A stretch of DNA of 64,000 bases. Origin: Gymnodinialimonas sp. 57CJ19. Lineage in GTDB: Bacteria > Pseudomonadota > Alphaproteobacteria > Rhodobacterales > Rhodobacteraceae. Below are positions 34,591 to 43,155 of the stretch, piece by piece. A model generated the notes under the pieces. The model saw only the letters and a list, made by a program, of their open reading frames with translations, had not been told where the DNA came from and searched no databases. A program made the translations under genes and the position numbers. The DNA lies in assembly GCF_038396845.1 (NCBI RefSeq), contig NZ_CP151587.1, positions 3,508,001 to 3,572,000 on the forward strand, given 5' to 3'. Each line of letters opens with the position of its first letter. Positions within the stretch are counted from its first letter, which is position 1.

Positions 34591-35850
34591 CTATTCGAGG
34601 CCCTCTGCTGCCATAGCCAAGCGGATTTCGCGCCGCACCATTTTGCGCACATTGCGCGTGATGCGCTGGCCCAAGACGCCTTGGAGTTCCTCGCGCACGA
34701 CCTCGACGATGATCTCGCGCAGGGTGTCTTCGTCAAGGAGGCCTTCGTCCGCCTCCGGGAAGGCGAAGGGGGATTCCGCATCGCCGAAATCGTCAATGAC
34801 GTCCTCGGTGACGCCCTCGGCGGGGGTTTCCTCGTTTGCGGCACCTTCGTCGGTGCGGTCCTCTGCCAGCGTATCGGCGATCTCTGCGGCGACAGGGGTT
34901 GGAATGAACGGCGTGAAGGGTCGTGTCTCGGGCGCCTCGGGGGCGTTGCTGTCCTCGGCGTGTCCATCAGCACCATGGTCGTCAGAAGGCGCATTATCGG
35001 TCGCTTCGACGTGTTCCGAGGTTGGCTGCACTTCTTCGACGTCATCATCAGCAAAGTCCGCTGCGGCGGCTTCGCCGTCATCGCTGCCCGTTCCCCACGA
35101 GGCGGTTTCGGTCGCGTCGTCAGTCGGCTCATCCTCGGGCGTATCGCCCTGTGCCGCATCGGGTTCAGGCGTGTCTTCAACCAGCACAAACGGCGTTGCG
35201 GCGGCTTCTTCTGACGCCCCTTCTTCCCCGGCGTCGGACTCTTGCGATACAGGCTCACGGCGGGCCACAAGGTTCAGGAGTGCTGCCTCCGCCCCGCCTC
35301 CGGGCCAATTGTCATCGCCCGTCTCAGATTCGAAATCTGCATTGGTCGCTTCAGAGCCATCGAGGCGGATCAGGTCCGCGACGTCTTTCTCGGCAGAGGT
35401 TTGTTCACTTGGCTCACTTGGCTCACTCACCCAAGGTTCCGGGATCGGGCGGTCGTCTTCTACGGCCCCGACCGTGGCGAAGCTGGCAAGGCGATCATCG
35501 GGCTGCCATTCAGCACCGTCGGGCTCTGGGGTGTTTTTTGACGCATCTTCTGCCGCAAGGGATACTTCTTCCGATTCCTCGGCGGACGTCACAAGTTCGG
35601 CGATAAGGTCTTCTGCCGCCATCGTTTTCTCCGGCGCCTCGACCGGCACCCAAGGGTCTTCGGGGTCAGTCACACGGAACGACGGGGTCAGCACCAACGC
35701 GTCTGGCTGCGCCGGTTCTGGGGTCACCTCTGGGGCTGGATCAGCAGGTTTTGCACGTTCTTCGCGAACGGGCGAATGGTCAGACACAAGCCTACGGACA
35801 GATGCCAAAACATCTTCGATCTCTTCCGGCGTCTTCGCGGGATCGGACAT
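34591..35850 (-). CDS. PopZ-like acidic polar-organiser candidate (DUF2497-like architecture)
   Basis: A 419-residue, strongly acidic, Glu/Asp/Ala/Pro-rich protein with no signal or membrane segment. Only the ends look folded. The N-terminus has a helix EIEDVLASVRRLVSD (about 10-24) closely resembling the first helix of Caulobacter PopZ (MEEILASIRRII). The C-terminus has two amphipathic helices, LREIIVEVVREELQ and RNVRKMVRREIRLAM (about 370-415), of the oligomerisation type. The roughly 340 residues between are predicted disordered, far longer than PopZ's acidic linker. Gene order PCMT-like, TolC-like, then this gene matches the order I recall around popZ in other alphaproteobacteria, where valS follows; here a rhomboid gene follows instead. 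Assignment is by architecture and synteny, not by alignment. Confidence 0.6.
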   Translation of the reverse strand: MSDPAKTPEEIEDVLASVRRLVSDHSPVREERAKPADPAPEVTPEPAQPDALVLTPSFRVTDPEDPWVPVEAPEKTMAAEDLIAELVTSAEESEEVSLAAEDASKNTPEPDGAEWQPDDRLASFATVGAVEDDRPIPEPWVSEPSEPSEQTSAEKDVADLIRLDGSEATNADFESETGDDNWPGGGAEAALLNLVARREPVSQESDAGEEGASEEAAATPFVLVEDTPEPDAAQGDTPEDEPTDDATETASWGTGSDDGEAAAADFADDDVEEVQPTSEHVEATDNAPSDDHGADGHAEDSNAPEAPETRPFTPFIPTPVAAEIADTLAEDRTDEGAANEETPAEGVTEDVIDDFGDAESPFAFPEADEGLLDEDTLREIIVEVVREELQGVLGQRITRNVRKMVRREIRLAMAAEGLE

Positions 35851-36055
35851 TCATGCTCTCCTCAAAGGCGGGCGCAACCGCGCCATGGCCCCTCAATAGC
35901 GGCCATTGGCAGGCCGTTCTGATAATCAGTTCGAGGGTAGGATACCTAAAAGCGGCATTTCACACAACAATTCCTGTGAACGATCCCTGAAGGATTCAAC
36001 TCAAAGCCCAGATATTGCGATCTGCCCCCGGCGCGATACGCCATCGGACACCGGC

Positions 36056-37444
36056 TTAGTCGCGGCCAACACGTTCCAGCATGGAATCAAGCTGCGCGCC
36101 CTGGGGGCTGTTGACCCGCGACGGTGCGCCCGAGAACAGGTTGGCGTAAGCGGCGGGGTCGTATTCCGGCACGTTGAGGTTCAGCGCCTCCACCGTCAGA
36201 AGACCCGCGGCGGCCAGAAGTTGGTAGCTGTATTGGTACAGGTCTGCCTGCGCCTCGATTCGGCCGATGCGGGCGTCGAGCACATCTTGTTCGGCATCGA
36301 GCACATCCAGGGTGGTGCGGGCGCCAAGGGATGCCTCTTCCTGCACCCCCGCGAAGGCCAGTTCCGCCGCTTCAATGCCTTGATCTGCCGCCTGAATTTG
36401 CGCCGCTGCGATGTTCATCAACGCCCAGGCGTTGCCCACCCCTTGCAGGTTTACACGCACCTGCTGGTTCAGGGAAAAACGCACCGCGGCGGCTTGGGCA
36501 CGGGATTGACGCTCCAGCGACATCAACTGCCCGCCGCGATAAATCGGCTGGGTCAGGGTCAGACCGATGGAGGCGGCGCTGCCTTCAGCGTTTGGATTGG
36601 CAGTGTTTTCAAATACTTCCGACGCCCGACCATTCAGGCTGAGCTGCGGACGCAGACCGGCACGGGCCTGTTCAATGCCCAATTCGGCGGCGGCCACTTC
36701 GTGCTGCAACGCTTGAATCGCCGGATGTTCCTGCCGCGCCAAAGCCTGCGCGGCGGCTTCTGTGCGGGGCACATTGGGGATAGAACCGGGGTTGTTGAGG
36801 TTATTGGGGTAGCGGCCCACGGCAAGGTTGAACAGTTCGCGGCTGATCTCCAGCGCGCCTTGGGCGGCGGCCAGTTGCGACCGGGCCGTGGCCAGTTGCG
36901 CCTCGGCCTGGGCGACATCGGTGCGGGTGTCTTCGCCCACTTCAAAGCGATCACGGGCGGCGCGAAGCTGCTGCGTGATGACACGCACGTTGCGTTCGCG
37001 CACACCAACAATCTGCATATCGCGCCAGACATTCATATAGGCGGTGACCGCATCAAAAAGCACTTGCTGCTCCAGCGCGACAAGCTGCTGACGGGCGGCC
37101 AAGACGGTCTCTTCCGCCGCCTCCAACGCGAAACCGCGCGCGCCGCCATCGTAGATCAGGTATTCCGCCACCAACGACGCCGAGGCCGTAGAGGTGTTGT
37201 TGACCAAGTCGCGCTCCATGGAGGCGACAAAGCTGAGCACCGGGCGCAATTGGGCGACCGCTTGGGCCACGCCTTCGTCCTGAATACGCAAGAGATAGCG
37301 GTTCTGCTCGAGCAGGTTGGAATTGCGATAAGCATCCACCATGACCTGCCGCAAGCTATCGGCCTGAACGGGAAGCGCGGCAATCGCGGCGAGGGTTGTG
37401 GCCAACATCACGCCCCGTGCGCGACCAAATAACCGAAGTGCCAT
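36056..37444 (-). CDS. TolC family outer-membrane channel protein
   Basis: A 462-residue outer-membrane efflux/secretion protein. A signal peptide of about 28 residues ends VQADS. Two repeated OEP halves follow, each with long coiled-coil helices: about 30-215 (LRQVMVDAYRNSNLL, then RFEVGEDTRTDVAQAEAQL) and about 235-430 (then EEASLGARTTLDVLDAEQDVLDARI). The GEDTRTDVAQAEA and GARTTLDVLDAEQ elements are the paired hallmarks of TolC relatives. It would form the trimeric exit duct for type I secretion or multidrug efflux. The RTX sulfatase at 54.5 kb is a plausible cargo, though no ABC/HlyD pair is encoded here. It lies 51 bases after the PCMT-like gene on the same strand. Confidence 0.95.
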   Translation of the reverse strand: MALRLFGRARGVMLATTLAAIAALPVQADSLRQVMVDAYRNSNLLEQNRYLLRIQDEGVAQAVAQLRPVLSFVASMERDLVNNTSTASASLVAEYLIYDGGARGFALEAAEETVLAARQQLVALEQQVLFDAVTAYMNVWRDMQIVGVRERNVRVITQQLRAARDRFEVGEDTRTDVAQAEAQLATARSQLAAAQGALEISRELFNLAVGRYPNNLNNPGSIPNVPRTEAAAQALARQEHPAIQALQHEVAAAELGIEQARAGLRPQLSLNGRASEVFENTANPNAEGSAASIGLTLTQPIYRGGQLMSLERQSRAQAAAVRFSLNQQVRVNLQGVGNAWALMNIAAAQIQAADQGIEAAELAFAGVQEEASLGARTTLDVLDAEQDVLDARIGRIEAQADLYQYSYQLLAAAGLLTVEALNLNVPEYDPAAYANLFSGAPSRVNSPQGAQLDSMLERVGRD

Positions 37445-37495
37445 TCAGGATGTCCTTATCTACGTCTGTCTTACGCCGGACGTGGGCCCGATCAG

Positions 37496-38149
37496 TTAAA
37501 ATGCGAAGCTATGGGCCCGTGCAAACCCCGGCAAAACCGGCGCAGTTGCGTTGAACACCATCCGCCAGGACATCCGCCCGCCGGATTTGATCCCGATACG
37601 GGCCTCTCCCAACGCGCCATCCATGAAGATGGCGGTGATATGTCCACCCTCTTTCAACTGCTCAAGAATGGCTGCGGGAATTTCTTCCACACCGCCCATG
37701 ATCGCGATGGCATCATAGGGCGCATGTTTGGCGTTACCGTCGACCAGAGCACCTTGGCTAAGCGCGGCGTTATCAACGCCCTGCTCGCTGAGGGCCGCCT
37801 GCGCGTCTCGCACCAGATCCTCGTCTTCCTCAACCGCAACGACCGCCTCGGCCATATGGGCCAGAAGCGCCGTGGTATAGCCTGTGGAGGCCCCAACTTC
37901 GAGCACGAGATCGCTTGGATTCGGTTCCAACGCCTGCAAAAGCTTCGCCGTGGCGCGCGGGTCCAACAGCTGACGTCCACTGCCCAGGGGGATCGGTCCA
38001 TCGGCATAGGCCACATCGCGGGAAGCGTCGGGTGTATATGCCTCTCTCGGGACGCTCAGCATCGCATCGAGGACAGGGAAATTGGTCACATCGGAGGGGC
38101 GCACCTGCGTATCAACCATCGTGATGCGGCGCTGTGTAAAGTCGGCCAT
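37496..38149 (-). CDS. Protein-L-isoaspartate O-methyltransferase family protein
   Basis: A 217-residue SAM-dependent methyltransferase of the PCMT family. The N-terminus MADFTQRRITMVDTQVRP is typical of the alphaproteobacterial branch; ATG 38149 is chosen over the in-frame ATG at 38161 and the far longer frame to 38308. Motif I reads VLEVGASTGYTTALLAHM (about 79-96), followed by VVAVEEDEDL, and the late APYDAIAIMGGVEEIP region replaces the canonical IxxTAA motif. The departures from classical Pcm (shorter, altered motifs) mean methylation of isoaspartyl residues should not be taken for granted. It is the first gene of the PCMT-TolC-PopZ-like series. Confidence 0.9.
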   Translation of the reverse strand: MADFTQRRITMVDTQVRPSDVTNFPVLDAMLSVPREAYTPDASRDVAYADGPIPLGSGRQLLDPRATAKLLQALEPNPSDLVLEVGASTGYTTALLAHMAEAVVAVEEDEDLVRDAQAALSEQGVDNAALSQGALVDGNAKHAPYDAIAIMGGVEEIPAAILEQLKEGGHITAIFMDGALGEARIGIKSGGRMSWRMVFNATAPVLPGFARAHSFAF

Positions 38150-38315
38150 AAACTGAACCATTCCGTCTAGTTTCTCGGTTTTTGGTGTCGCATATCGCCG
38201 CCCCCCGCGCAACGACCCATTGCCCCTTGGTGCCAAACTGACGCGGACCATATCGCAAACCCTGCCAGAACCGCTTGACGCCCCGCAGCAGAGCCAATAG
38301 TCAGACACCGCTTCG

Positions 38316-38389
38316 GGCGAGTTGGCGGAGTGGTTACGCAGCGGATTGCAAATCCGTGTACACCGGTTCGATTCCGGTACTCGCCTCCA
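38316..38389 (+). tRNA. tRNA-Cys (anticodon GCA)
   Basis: A complete 74-base cloverleaf including an encoded CCA end. Acceptor arms GGCGAGT (38316-38322) and ACTCGCC (38379-38385) pair fully, with discriminator T. The anticodon stem CGGAT/ATCCG encloses TTGCAAA, giving anticodon GCA. The T-arm is ACCGGTTCGATTCCGGT. It is divergent from the PCMT-like gene. Confidence 0.98.
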
Positions 38390-38571
38390 AGCAAAATCAA
38401 TGGGTTACGAGGCGTTGCGCCCCTACTCGCGTGCCTCCCTCTGTTTAGCTTACCCAGTCTCGTGCTCATCGCGTGGTGCGTGGGTGTATGCGCGGCGCAC
38501 GTGGTGCAACCTTCAACGTCAAGTTTCATCGGTGGGCCGAAGATCGCGCCCAAAGAAGAGGCGTTGCGCAC

Positions 38572-38610
38572 AAAAAAAGGGGCGCCGGGCGAGTGGCCGC
38601 GGCGCCCCTT
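38572..38610 (-). terminator. Intrinsic terminator of the amine oxidase operon
   Basis: On the minus strand the 9-bp stem AGGGGCGCC with GGCGCCCCT is followed by TTTTTTT (plus-strand A-run 38572-38578). It lies 26 bases after the cytochrome c-RidA stop and marks the end of that operon. Confidence 0.92.
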
Positions 38611-38635
38611 CAGGGGTCAAGTGGGTAAGGCCGTG

Positions 38636-39523
38636 TCAGGGACGGACGGCCACAACCTCGATCTCGACGAGCCACGAGGGGTTGGCCAGCCCGGCAACCT
38701 CAAACACGGAACGGGTGGGCAGGTTTGGCTGCGCATCGGTGCCGAAATACTGCACGTAGCCGTCCATGAACCCGCTAAAGTCCATGCCATCGGCGCCTTC
38801 CGGGGCCACCAGGTACACCTGCATGGAGATTACGTCGCCCATGGTCAGGTCGAGCGATTCCAGACGCGCCTCGATCGACGCGAGCGTGCTGACGGTTTGC
38901 GCGGTGGTGTCGCCGTAGCGCTCGGGCGATCCTTGCTCGGCGGTGTCATCCACGACCTGTGGCACCGTACCGCTAAGGTAGACCATCGTCGCATCTGCGG
39001 GCACTTCCACGGCGAGGGAGATCGGGAAATCCGAGCCGGGAATGGCGTGGCGCGTCACGCCAGAGGTCTCGCCGTCGGTTGGGTCACGCACCTCATGCTC
39101 GGCCATCTCTGGCTCGGGCGCGACGGGGCGTGTGTCCGCGACCATCTCGACCGTCGCATCGGGCGTGTAGTCATTGCCCAGATTGGTTTGCAGATAGGTC
39201 ATCAGGTTCACGATCTGCTCGTCATTCAGCAACGACCCAAGGGCGGGCATCCCGCCTTGGCCATTGATGACCAGATAGGTCGCGTAGGACGAGAATTCGA
39301 GGTTGGGGTTGTCGGCCAAGGCAGGATAGGTGCCCGCGCCGACGGCCCCTTCCCCGCCGGGCATGTGACAGCCGGCGCAGAAGGTTTGGTAGATTTGCTC
39401 CCCGTCGGTGCTGACATAGCTGCCCGCGTTGAACGCCTCGGTGGCCGGAGTGCTGGTCTGCGCGGTTGCGGAAAAGGCCGTCAATGCGCCGAGCGAAAGT
39501 GTTGCTAGGAAAGTGTTTTTCAT
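38636..39523 (-). CDS. Exported cytochrome c-RidA fusion protein
   Basis: A 295-residue two-domain protein. Residues 1-22 are a Sec signal (MKNTFLATLSLGALTAFSATAQ). A monohaem cytochrome c domain follows (about 38-115) with IYQTFCAGCHMPGGEG (Cys49, Cys52, His53) and a later GGMPALG that can give the axial Met. After a Pro/Glu/Asp linker (about 120-165) comes a complete RidA/YjgF domain (about 165-295) with VYLSGTVPQV and the diagnostic imine-site Arg in LPTRSVFEVAGL (about 271) plus VEIEVVAV. RidA proteins hydrolyse reactive imines or enamines and are normally cytoplasmic and free-standing; here one is periplasmic and tied to a haem. ATG 39523 lies one base after the amine oxidase stop, so the two are translationally coupled. 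The open frame to 39709 lies inside that gene. Confidence 0.93.
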   Translation of the reverse strand: MKNTFLATLSLGALTAFSATAQTSTPATEAFNAGSYVSTDGEQIYQTFCAGCHMPGGEGAVGAGTYPALADNPNLEFSSYATYLVINGQGGMPALGSLLNDEQIVNLMTYLQTNLGNDYTPDATVEMVADTRPVAPEPEMAEHEVRDPTDGETSGVTRHAIPGSDFPISLAVEVPADATMVYLSGTVPQVVDDTAEQGSPERYGDTTAQTVSTLASIEARLESLDLTMGDVISMQVYLVAPEGADGMDFSGFMDGYVQYFGTDAQPNLPTRSVFEVAGLANPSWLVEIEVVAVRP

Positions 39524-39524
39524 A

Positions 39525-41105
39525 TCATTCACCACCGTTGATGACGACTTCATGGAGACGCGAAACCGCGTCGAGCGATGACAGGATTGCCCCTTCCATC
39601 CACGCAGAGAGGTAGGACAGGTGCTCACCGGCGCAGACCACGCGATTGTCGATCTGGATCGCGGTGTCGTAGTCGCGGGCGCGGTCTTCCCAGATGCCCG
39701 AACAGCCAAGCACCCAAGGCACCTTGTGCCACGTCACGGCAACGCCGGTCTTGAACTCCTCCCGGTATTGGGAGTGGATCTTTTCGCCCATCTCAAGGGC
39801 CATTTCGATCCGCTCTTCCGGCTGCATCGCGTTGAACTGGAAGGTGTTCGCCCCGCGCCACGTATAGGCCCCCAGCAGCACGGCAGGGCCATCCGAAAGG
39901 AAACCCGTCGACGGATAGCTGATCTGGGTAATCGCCTGATCTGTATAGGAAATACCGCCGTAGATGTCTTCGTCCTGTTCCCAGAAGCGGCGGTTGAATT
40001 CCAGGCCGACCTTGGTTGCGCCGTTATAAGGCATCGCGCTGATGATGGCCGACAGATCGCCGGACAGGTTGTGGTCGATCTGACCCAGAATCGAGAACGG
40101 GATGGTGCAGACACAATAATCAGCGGTGCTGGTGTTGGTGCCGCCGTTGGCAAGGTCTTCCCATTCCACGGTCACGCCGCTGTCGTCTTGTTGCAGCGAG
40201 GTCACCTTGGCGTTGTAGGTAATCAGATCCCCCACCTGACGCTCAAAGCCACGGGCGATGCCATCCATCCCGCCTACGGGTTGGAACATGGGCGCGTGGT
40301 GGCTCATGGTTTCGTGGGTGGCCAGATAGGTCCAGAGCCGGGATTGGATCACCTCGGACGGGTCGAGCAGTTCAGACGCGATCGGCGCCCCGCCCTCGCC
40401 GCCGCCGGGCTGTTTCTCGTAGCCACGGTAGCCACTGGTGCGCAGGCTTTGGACGTATTCATGTTCATCGTTGAGAACACCGAAACGACGCAAGCTATCA
40501 AGCAGCAGTTCCTTGTCTTCTTCCGTCACCATATCATCGAGACGGTCTTGATCCACGGCCTTGGCCAGCAACTCCGAGATGTGTCCGCGATAGTCTGTGA
40601 GGACCTCTTTCATCCGCATCGGGCGGCCATCATAGGCGTCCGAGCGGTGCACGTAGGCGTTGTAGTTTGTCTGGATGAAGGGCTCCAGCTCGACGTCGAG
40701 GCGGCGGCAGTAATCCATGACGGCATAGTGGTTGTGGGGGATCCGCCAGGGGCCGGGGTTGATGTAGTTGCCCTCTTCGAAATCGACGGTCTGGGTTGCG
40801 CCACCCAGCTCGGTGTAAGTATCGCCCGAGCGCAACGTCCAGCACCGACCGCCCGCTTTCTCGCGGAATTCCAGCACCTCCACCTCATATCCCGCGGCGC
40901 GCATTTCCAGCGCGGCAGTCATGCCGGCAAGACCGGCCCCAAGGATCAGAACCTTGGTTCCGTTCGGGTCGCCTTCAAGCTGAATTGGCCCAGAATAATC
41001 CGACGGCATGGCGTGACCCATTGCCGTCATTGCGTAATACATCGCGCTGCTGCCGGCTGCTGTGCCGATCATCGTCAGCAAGGTTCGCCGTGTCATCCCC
41101 GTCAT
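39525..41105 (-). CDS. Tat-exported FAD-dependent amine/L-amino acid oxidase
   Basis: A 526-residue flavoprotein of the monoamine oxidase family. The N-terminus (MTGMTRRTLLTMIGTAAGSS) is a twin-arginine signal, fitting export of a folded FAD enzyme. The dinucleotide motif is VLILGAGLAGMTAALEM (about 53-69), with the GGRCWTLRSGD stretch (about 82) next. The C-terminal FAD site is VCAGEHLSYLSAWMEGAILS (about 495-515), typical of L-amino acid oxidases and tryptophan monooxygenases. It oxidises an amine to an imine. ATG 41105 (or 41108) has GGGAG at suitable spacing; the frame runs to 41135. The product imine can be hydrolysed by the RidA domain of the next gene, while its cytochrome could accept the electrons in place of oxygen. 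A palindrome and an FNR-like box lie upstream. Confidence 0.93.
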   Translation of the reverse strand: MTGMTRRTLLTMIGTAAGSSAMYYAMTAMGHAMPSDYSGPIQLEGDPNGTKVLILGAGLAGMTAALEMRAAGYEVEVLEFREKAGGRCWTLRSGDTYTELGGATQTVDFEEGNYINPGPWRIPHNHYAVMDYCRRLDVELEPFIQTNYNAYVHRSDAYDGRPMRMKEVLTDYRGHISELLAKAVDQDRLDDMVTEEDKELLLDSLRRFGVLNDEHEYVQSLRTSGYRGYEKQPGGGEGGAPIASELLDPSEVIQSRLWTYLATHETMSHHAPMFQPVGGMDGIARGFERQVGDLITYNAKVTSLQQDDSGVTVEWEDLANGGTNTSTADYCVCTIPFSILGQIDHNLSGDLSAIISAMPYNGATKVGLEFNRRFWEQDEDIYGGISYTDQAITQISYPSTGFLSDGPAVLLGAYTWRGANTFQFNAMQPEERIEMALEMGEKIHSQYREEFKTGVAVTWHKVPWVLGCSGIWEDRARDYDTAIQIDNRVVCAGEHLSYLSAWMEGAILSSLDAVSRLHEVVINGGE

Positions 41106-41178
41106 CATAGATCTCCCGATAATATATTGAGACATATGGTAAACTCAGTGCGTGCCACAAAAGTTCCCAGCAGTCTCT

Positions 41179-41192
41179 TTGTTTACAAACAA
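41179..41192. promoter_or_regulatory. Palindrome TTGTTT-AC-AAACAA upstream of the amine oxidase operon
   Basis: Six-base arms with a two-base centre, 74 bases upstream of ATG 41105, in the 398-base gap between aldehyde dehydrogenase and amine oxidase. Position and symmetry suit an operator. No dedicated regulator other than the GAF-Fis protein at 43.1 kb is near, and its candidate site has a different sequence. Confidence 0.4.
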
Positions 41193-41332
41193 GCAGCCGA
41201 ACAGCGCCAAAGACGCGCCCCAAAGCGCCCTTCGTCAAAGGATCGAAACTTGTCGTATGACCCCATCTTAAGCAGTAAGGATTTTTCTAAGCAAAGATGT
41301 TTAGCTCAATCGGCGGTTCTCTGCCGAGGTTG

Positions 41333-41346
41333 TTGAATTTTATCAA
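41333..41346. promoter_or_regulatory. FNR-like box TTGAATTTTATCAA
   Basis: Fits TTGA-N6-TCAA, with GTTGA/TCAAC arms extending one base each side. It lies 228 bases upstream of the amine oxidase start, which is far for direct activation, so it could serve an unseen promoter or be coincidental. If real it would tie amine oxidation to oxygen supply, which would make sense for a cytochrome-linked rather than oxygen-linked enzyme. Confidence 0.4.
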
Positions 41347-41466
41347 CACGACCGGCCACAATTGTCGTGAAAGCAGTGATTTGGCCGGGTTCGGGACCCG
41401 TCGCGCAGGGATCTGTGCCGTGGCGGGCGACCTATGGGGCCGGTGCCGTCCGCGGCCCTTCTCATA

Positions 41467-41494
41467 GCGCCCCCGCGCAAAGCTACGGGGGCGC
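41467..41494 (-). terminator. GC-rich hairpin after the aldehyde dehydrogenase gene
   Basis: GCGCCCCCG pairs perfectly with CGGGGGCGC (9 bp, ten-base loop), ten bases after the aldehyde dehydrogenase stop. No U-run follows on either strand, so it may be a pause, an mRNA-end protector or a Rho-assisted end rather than a classical terminator. Confidence 0.5.
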
Positions 41495-41503
41495 CGTGGG
41501 CAC

Positions 41504-43027
41504 CTAGAAGAAGCCCAGTTTGTTGGGATTGTAGCTGACCAGGAGGTTCTTGGTTTGCTGGTAGTGGTCCAACATCATCTTGTGGTTCTCGCGCCCGATA
41601 CCCGATTGCTTATAGCCGCCGAAGGCTGCGTGGGCGGGATAGGCGTGGTAGTTGTTCACCCAGACCCGGCCCGCCTCTATCGCGCGGCCCATGCGGTAAC
41701 AGGTGTTCATGTCGCGCGACCAGACACCGGCCCCCAGGCCGTACATCGTGTCGTTGGCAATCGCCAAAGCCTCTGCCTCGTCCTTGAACGTGGTGACCGA
41801 CACGACCGGGCCAAAGATCTCTTCCTGGAACACGCGCATCTTGTTGTGGCCCTTCAGGATCGTCGGTTGGATATAGTTCCCCCCCGCCAATTCGCCGCTG
41901 AAGTTGGCCGCCTCTCCGCCCACCAGAACCTCGGCGCCTTCTTCGCGCCCGATGGTGAAATAGGACAGGATCTTTTCCTGCTGCGCCTTGCTGGCCTGCG
42001 CCCCGACCATGGTTTCAGGGTCGCGGGGGTCGCCATGCTTGATGGCCTTTACCCGTTCGATCACCCGCTCCATGAAGGCGTCGTAAATGTCCTCCTGGAC
42101 CAGCGCCCGCGACGGGCAGGTACAGACCTCCCCTTGGTTGAAGGCGAACAGAACGAAGCCCTCAATGGCCTTGTCAAAGAAGGCGTCGTCTTGCGCCATG
42201 ATGTCGGAAAAGAAGACGTTCGGGCTTTTGCCGCCCAACTCCAGCGTCACCGGGATCAGGTTTTCCGTGGCCGCCTTCATGATCGTGCGCCCCGTCGCGG
42301 TTGATCCGGTGAAGGCAATCTTGGCAATCCGTTTGGAGGTGGCCAGCGCCGCGCCAACCTCGGCCCCAAAGCCGTTGACGATGTTCAGCACACCGGCGGG
42401 CAGAAGATCGTTCACGATCTCGGCCAGAACCATGATCGCCGCGGGTGTCTGCTCGGCCGGCTTCAGGACGATGCAATTGCCTGCCGCCAAGGCCGGCGCC
42501 AGTTTCCATGCCGCCATCAGGATCGAGAAGTTCCAAGGGATGATCTGGCCGACAACGCCGAGGGGCTCGTGATAATGGTAAGCCACCGTGTCGGCGTCGA
42601 TTTCGCTCATCGAGCCTTCCTGGCCGCGCAACACGCTTGAGAAGTAGCGGAAGTGGTCGGCAGCCAGCGGGATATCGGCGGCCATCGTTTCGCGGATCGG
42701 CTTGCCGTTGTCCCATGTTTCGGCTTGGGCAAGCAGCTCCAGATTGGCCTCGATGGCGTCGGCGATCTTTAGCAACAGATTGGCGCGTTCCGTGGACGAC
42801 GTCGCCCCCCAAGCCGTTTTCGCGCCGTGGGCCGCATCCAGGGCCAGCTCTACATCTGCCGCGTCCGACCGGGCGATGTCATTGATCTTTTCATTGGTGA
42901 TCGGCGTCACGTTCTCAAAATATTGGCCGTTCACGGGGGCGACGAACTTGCCGCCGATGTAATTGTCGTAGCGCGTCTTAAAGGGCGACGTGTAGGTGCC
43001 CATCTCGGTATGTGCGAGATCTTTCAT
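41504..43027 (-). CDS. NAD-dependent aldehyde dehydrogenase (AcoD/ExaC-like)
   Basis: A 507-residue class 3 aldehyde dehydrogenase, oxidising an aldehyde to its acid. ATG 43027 follows GGAGGA with good spacing; the frame runs to 43105. Marks are the NAD site [20 protein letters not shown] (about 158-177), [12 protein letters not shown], the active-site Glu in LELGGKSPN (about 260-268) and the nucleophile region [15 protein letters not shown] with the catalytic Cys at about 302. It ends [15 protein letters not shown]...[12 protein letters not shown], the usual tail of the acetaldehyde/AcoD group. Upstream are a perfect 18-base palindrome and a GAF-Fis regulator on the same strand. Downstream is the amine oxidase operon, so it could finish the oxidation of aldehydes released from amines. 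Confidence 0.95.
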   Translation of the reverse strand: MKDLAHTEMGTYTSPFKTRYDNYIGGKFVAPVNGQYFENVTPITNEKINDIARSDAADVELALDAAHGAKTAWGATSSTERANLLLKIADAIEANLELLAQAETWDNGKPIRETMAADIPLAADHFRYFSSVLRGQEGSMSEIDADTVAYHYHEPLGVVGQIIPWNFSILMAAWKLAPALAAGNCIVLKPAEQTPAAIMVLAEIVNDLLPAGVLNIVNGFGAEVGAALATSKRIAKIAFTGSTATGRTIMKAATENLIPVTLELGGKSPNVFFSDIMAQDDAFFDKAIEGFVLFAFNQGEVCTCPSRALVQEDIYDAFMERVIERVKAIKHGDPRDPETMVGAQASKAQQEKILSYFTIGREEGAEVLVGGEAANFSGELAGGNYIQPTILKGHNKMRVFQEEIFGPVVSVTTFKDEAEALAIANDTMYGLGAGVWSRDMNTCYRMGRAIEAGRVWVNNYHAYPAHAAFGGYKQSGIGRENHKMMLDHYQQTKNLLVSYNPNKLGFF

Positions 43028-43130
43028 GATATATTCCTCCATTTCGCCCAGGTCCTCCACCGGGGCCAGGCGGAACTTGGCGGGGCACGGCAAAGCCGTC
43101 ACCACGGCGAAATCGAATGTCGGAAAGAAG

Positions 43131-43148
43131 TGTCTCAGGACTGAGACA
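43131..43148. promoter_or_regulatory. Perfect palindrome TGTCTCAG-GA-CTGAGACA, candidate GAF-Fis regulator site
   Basis: Eight-base arms pair perfectly with a two-base centre. It lies between the regulator stop (43156) and the aldehyde dehydrogenase start, 104 bases upstream of the latter, a usual place for an activator site. The adjacent Fis-type helix-turn-helix protein is the obvious binder. Confidence 0.65.
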
Positions 43149-43155
43149 GGTGGGC

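Noticed and set aside
34499..35899. Long 466-codon plus-strand open frame, Ser/Ala-rich
   Set aside because: It is the antisense shadow of the acidic PopZ-like gene; GC-rich low-complexity coding sequence leaves the complementary strand open. No ribosome-binding site or domain.
39621..41336. 571-codon plus-strand open frame over the amine oxidase
   Set aside because: Antisense shadow of a protein with clear FAD motifs; its His/Val/Gly-rich composition is typical of such shadows.
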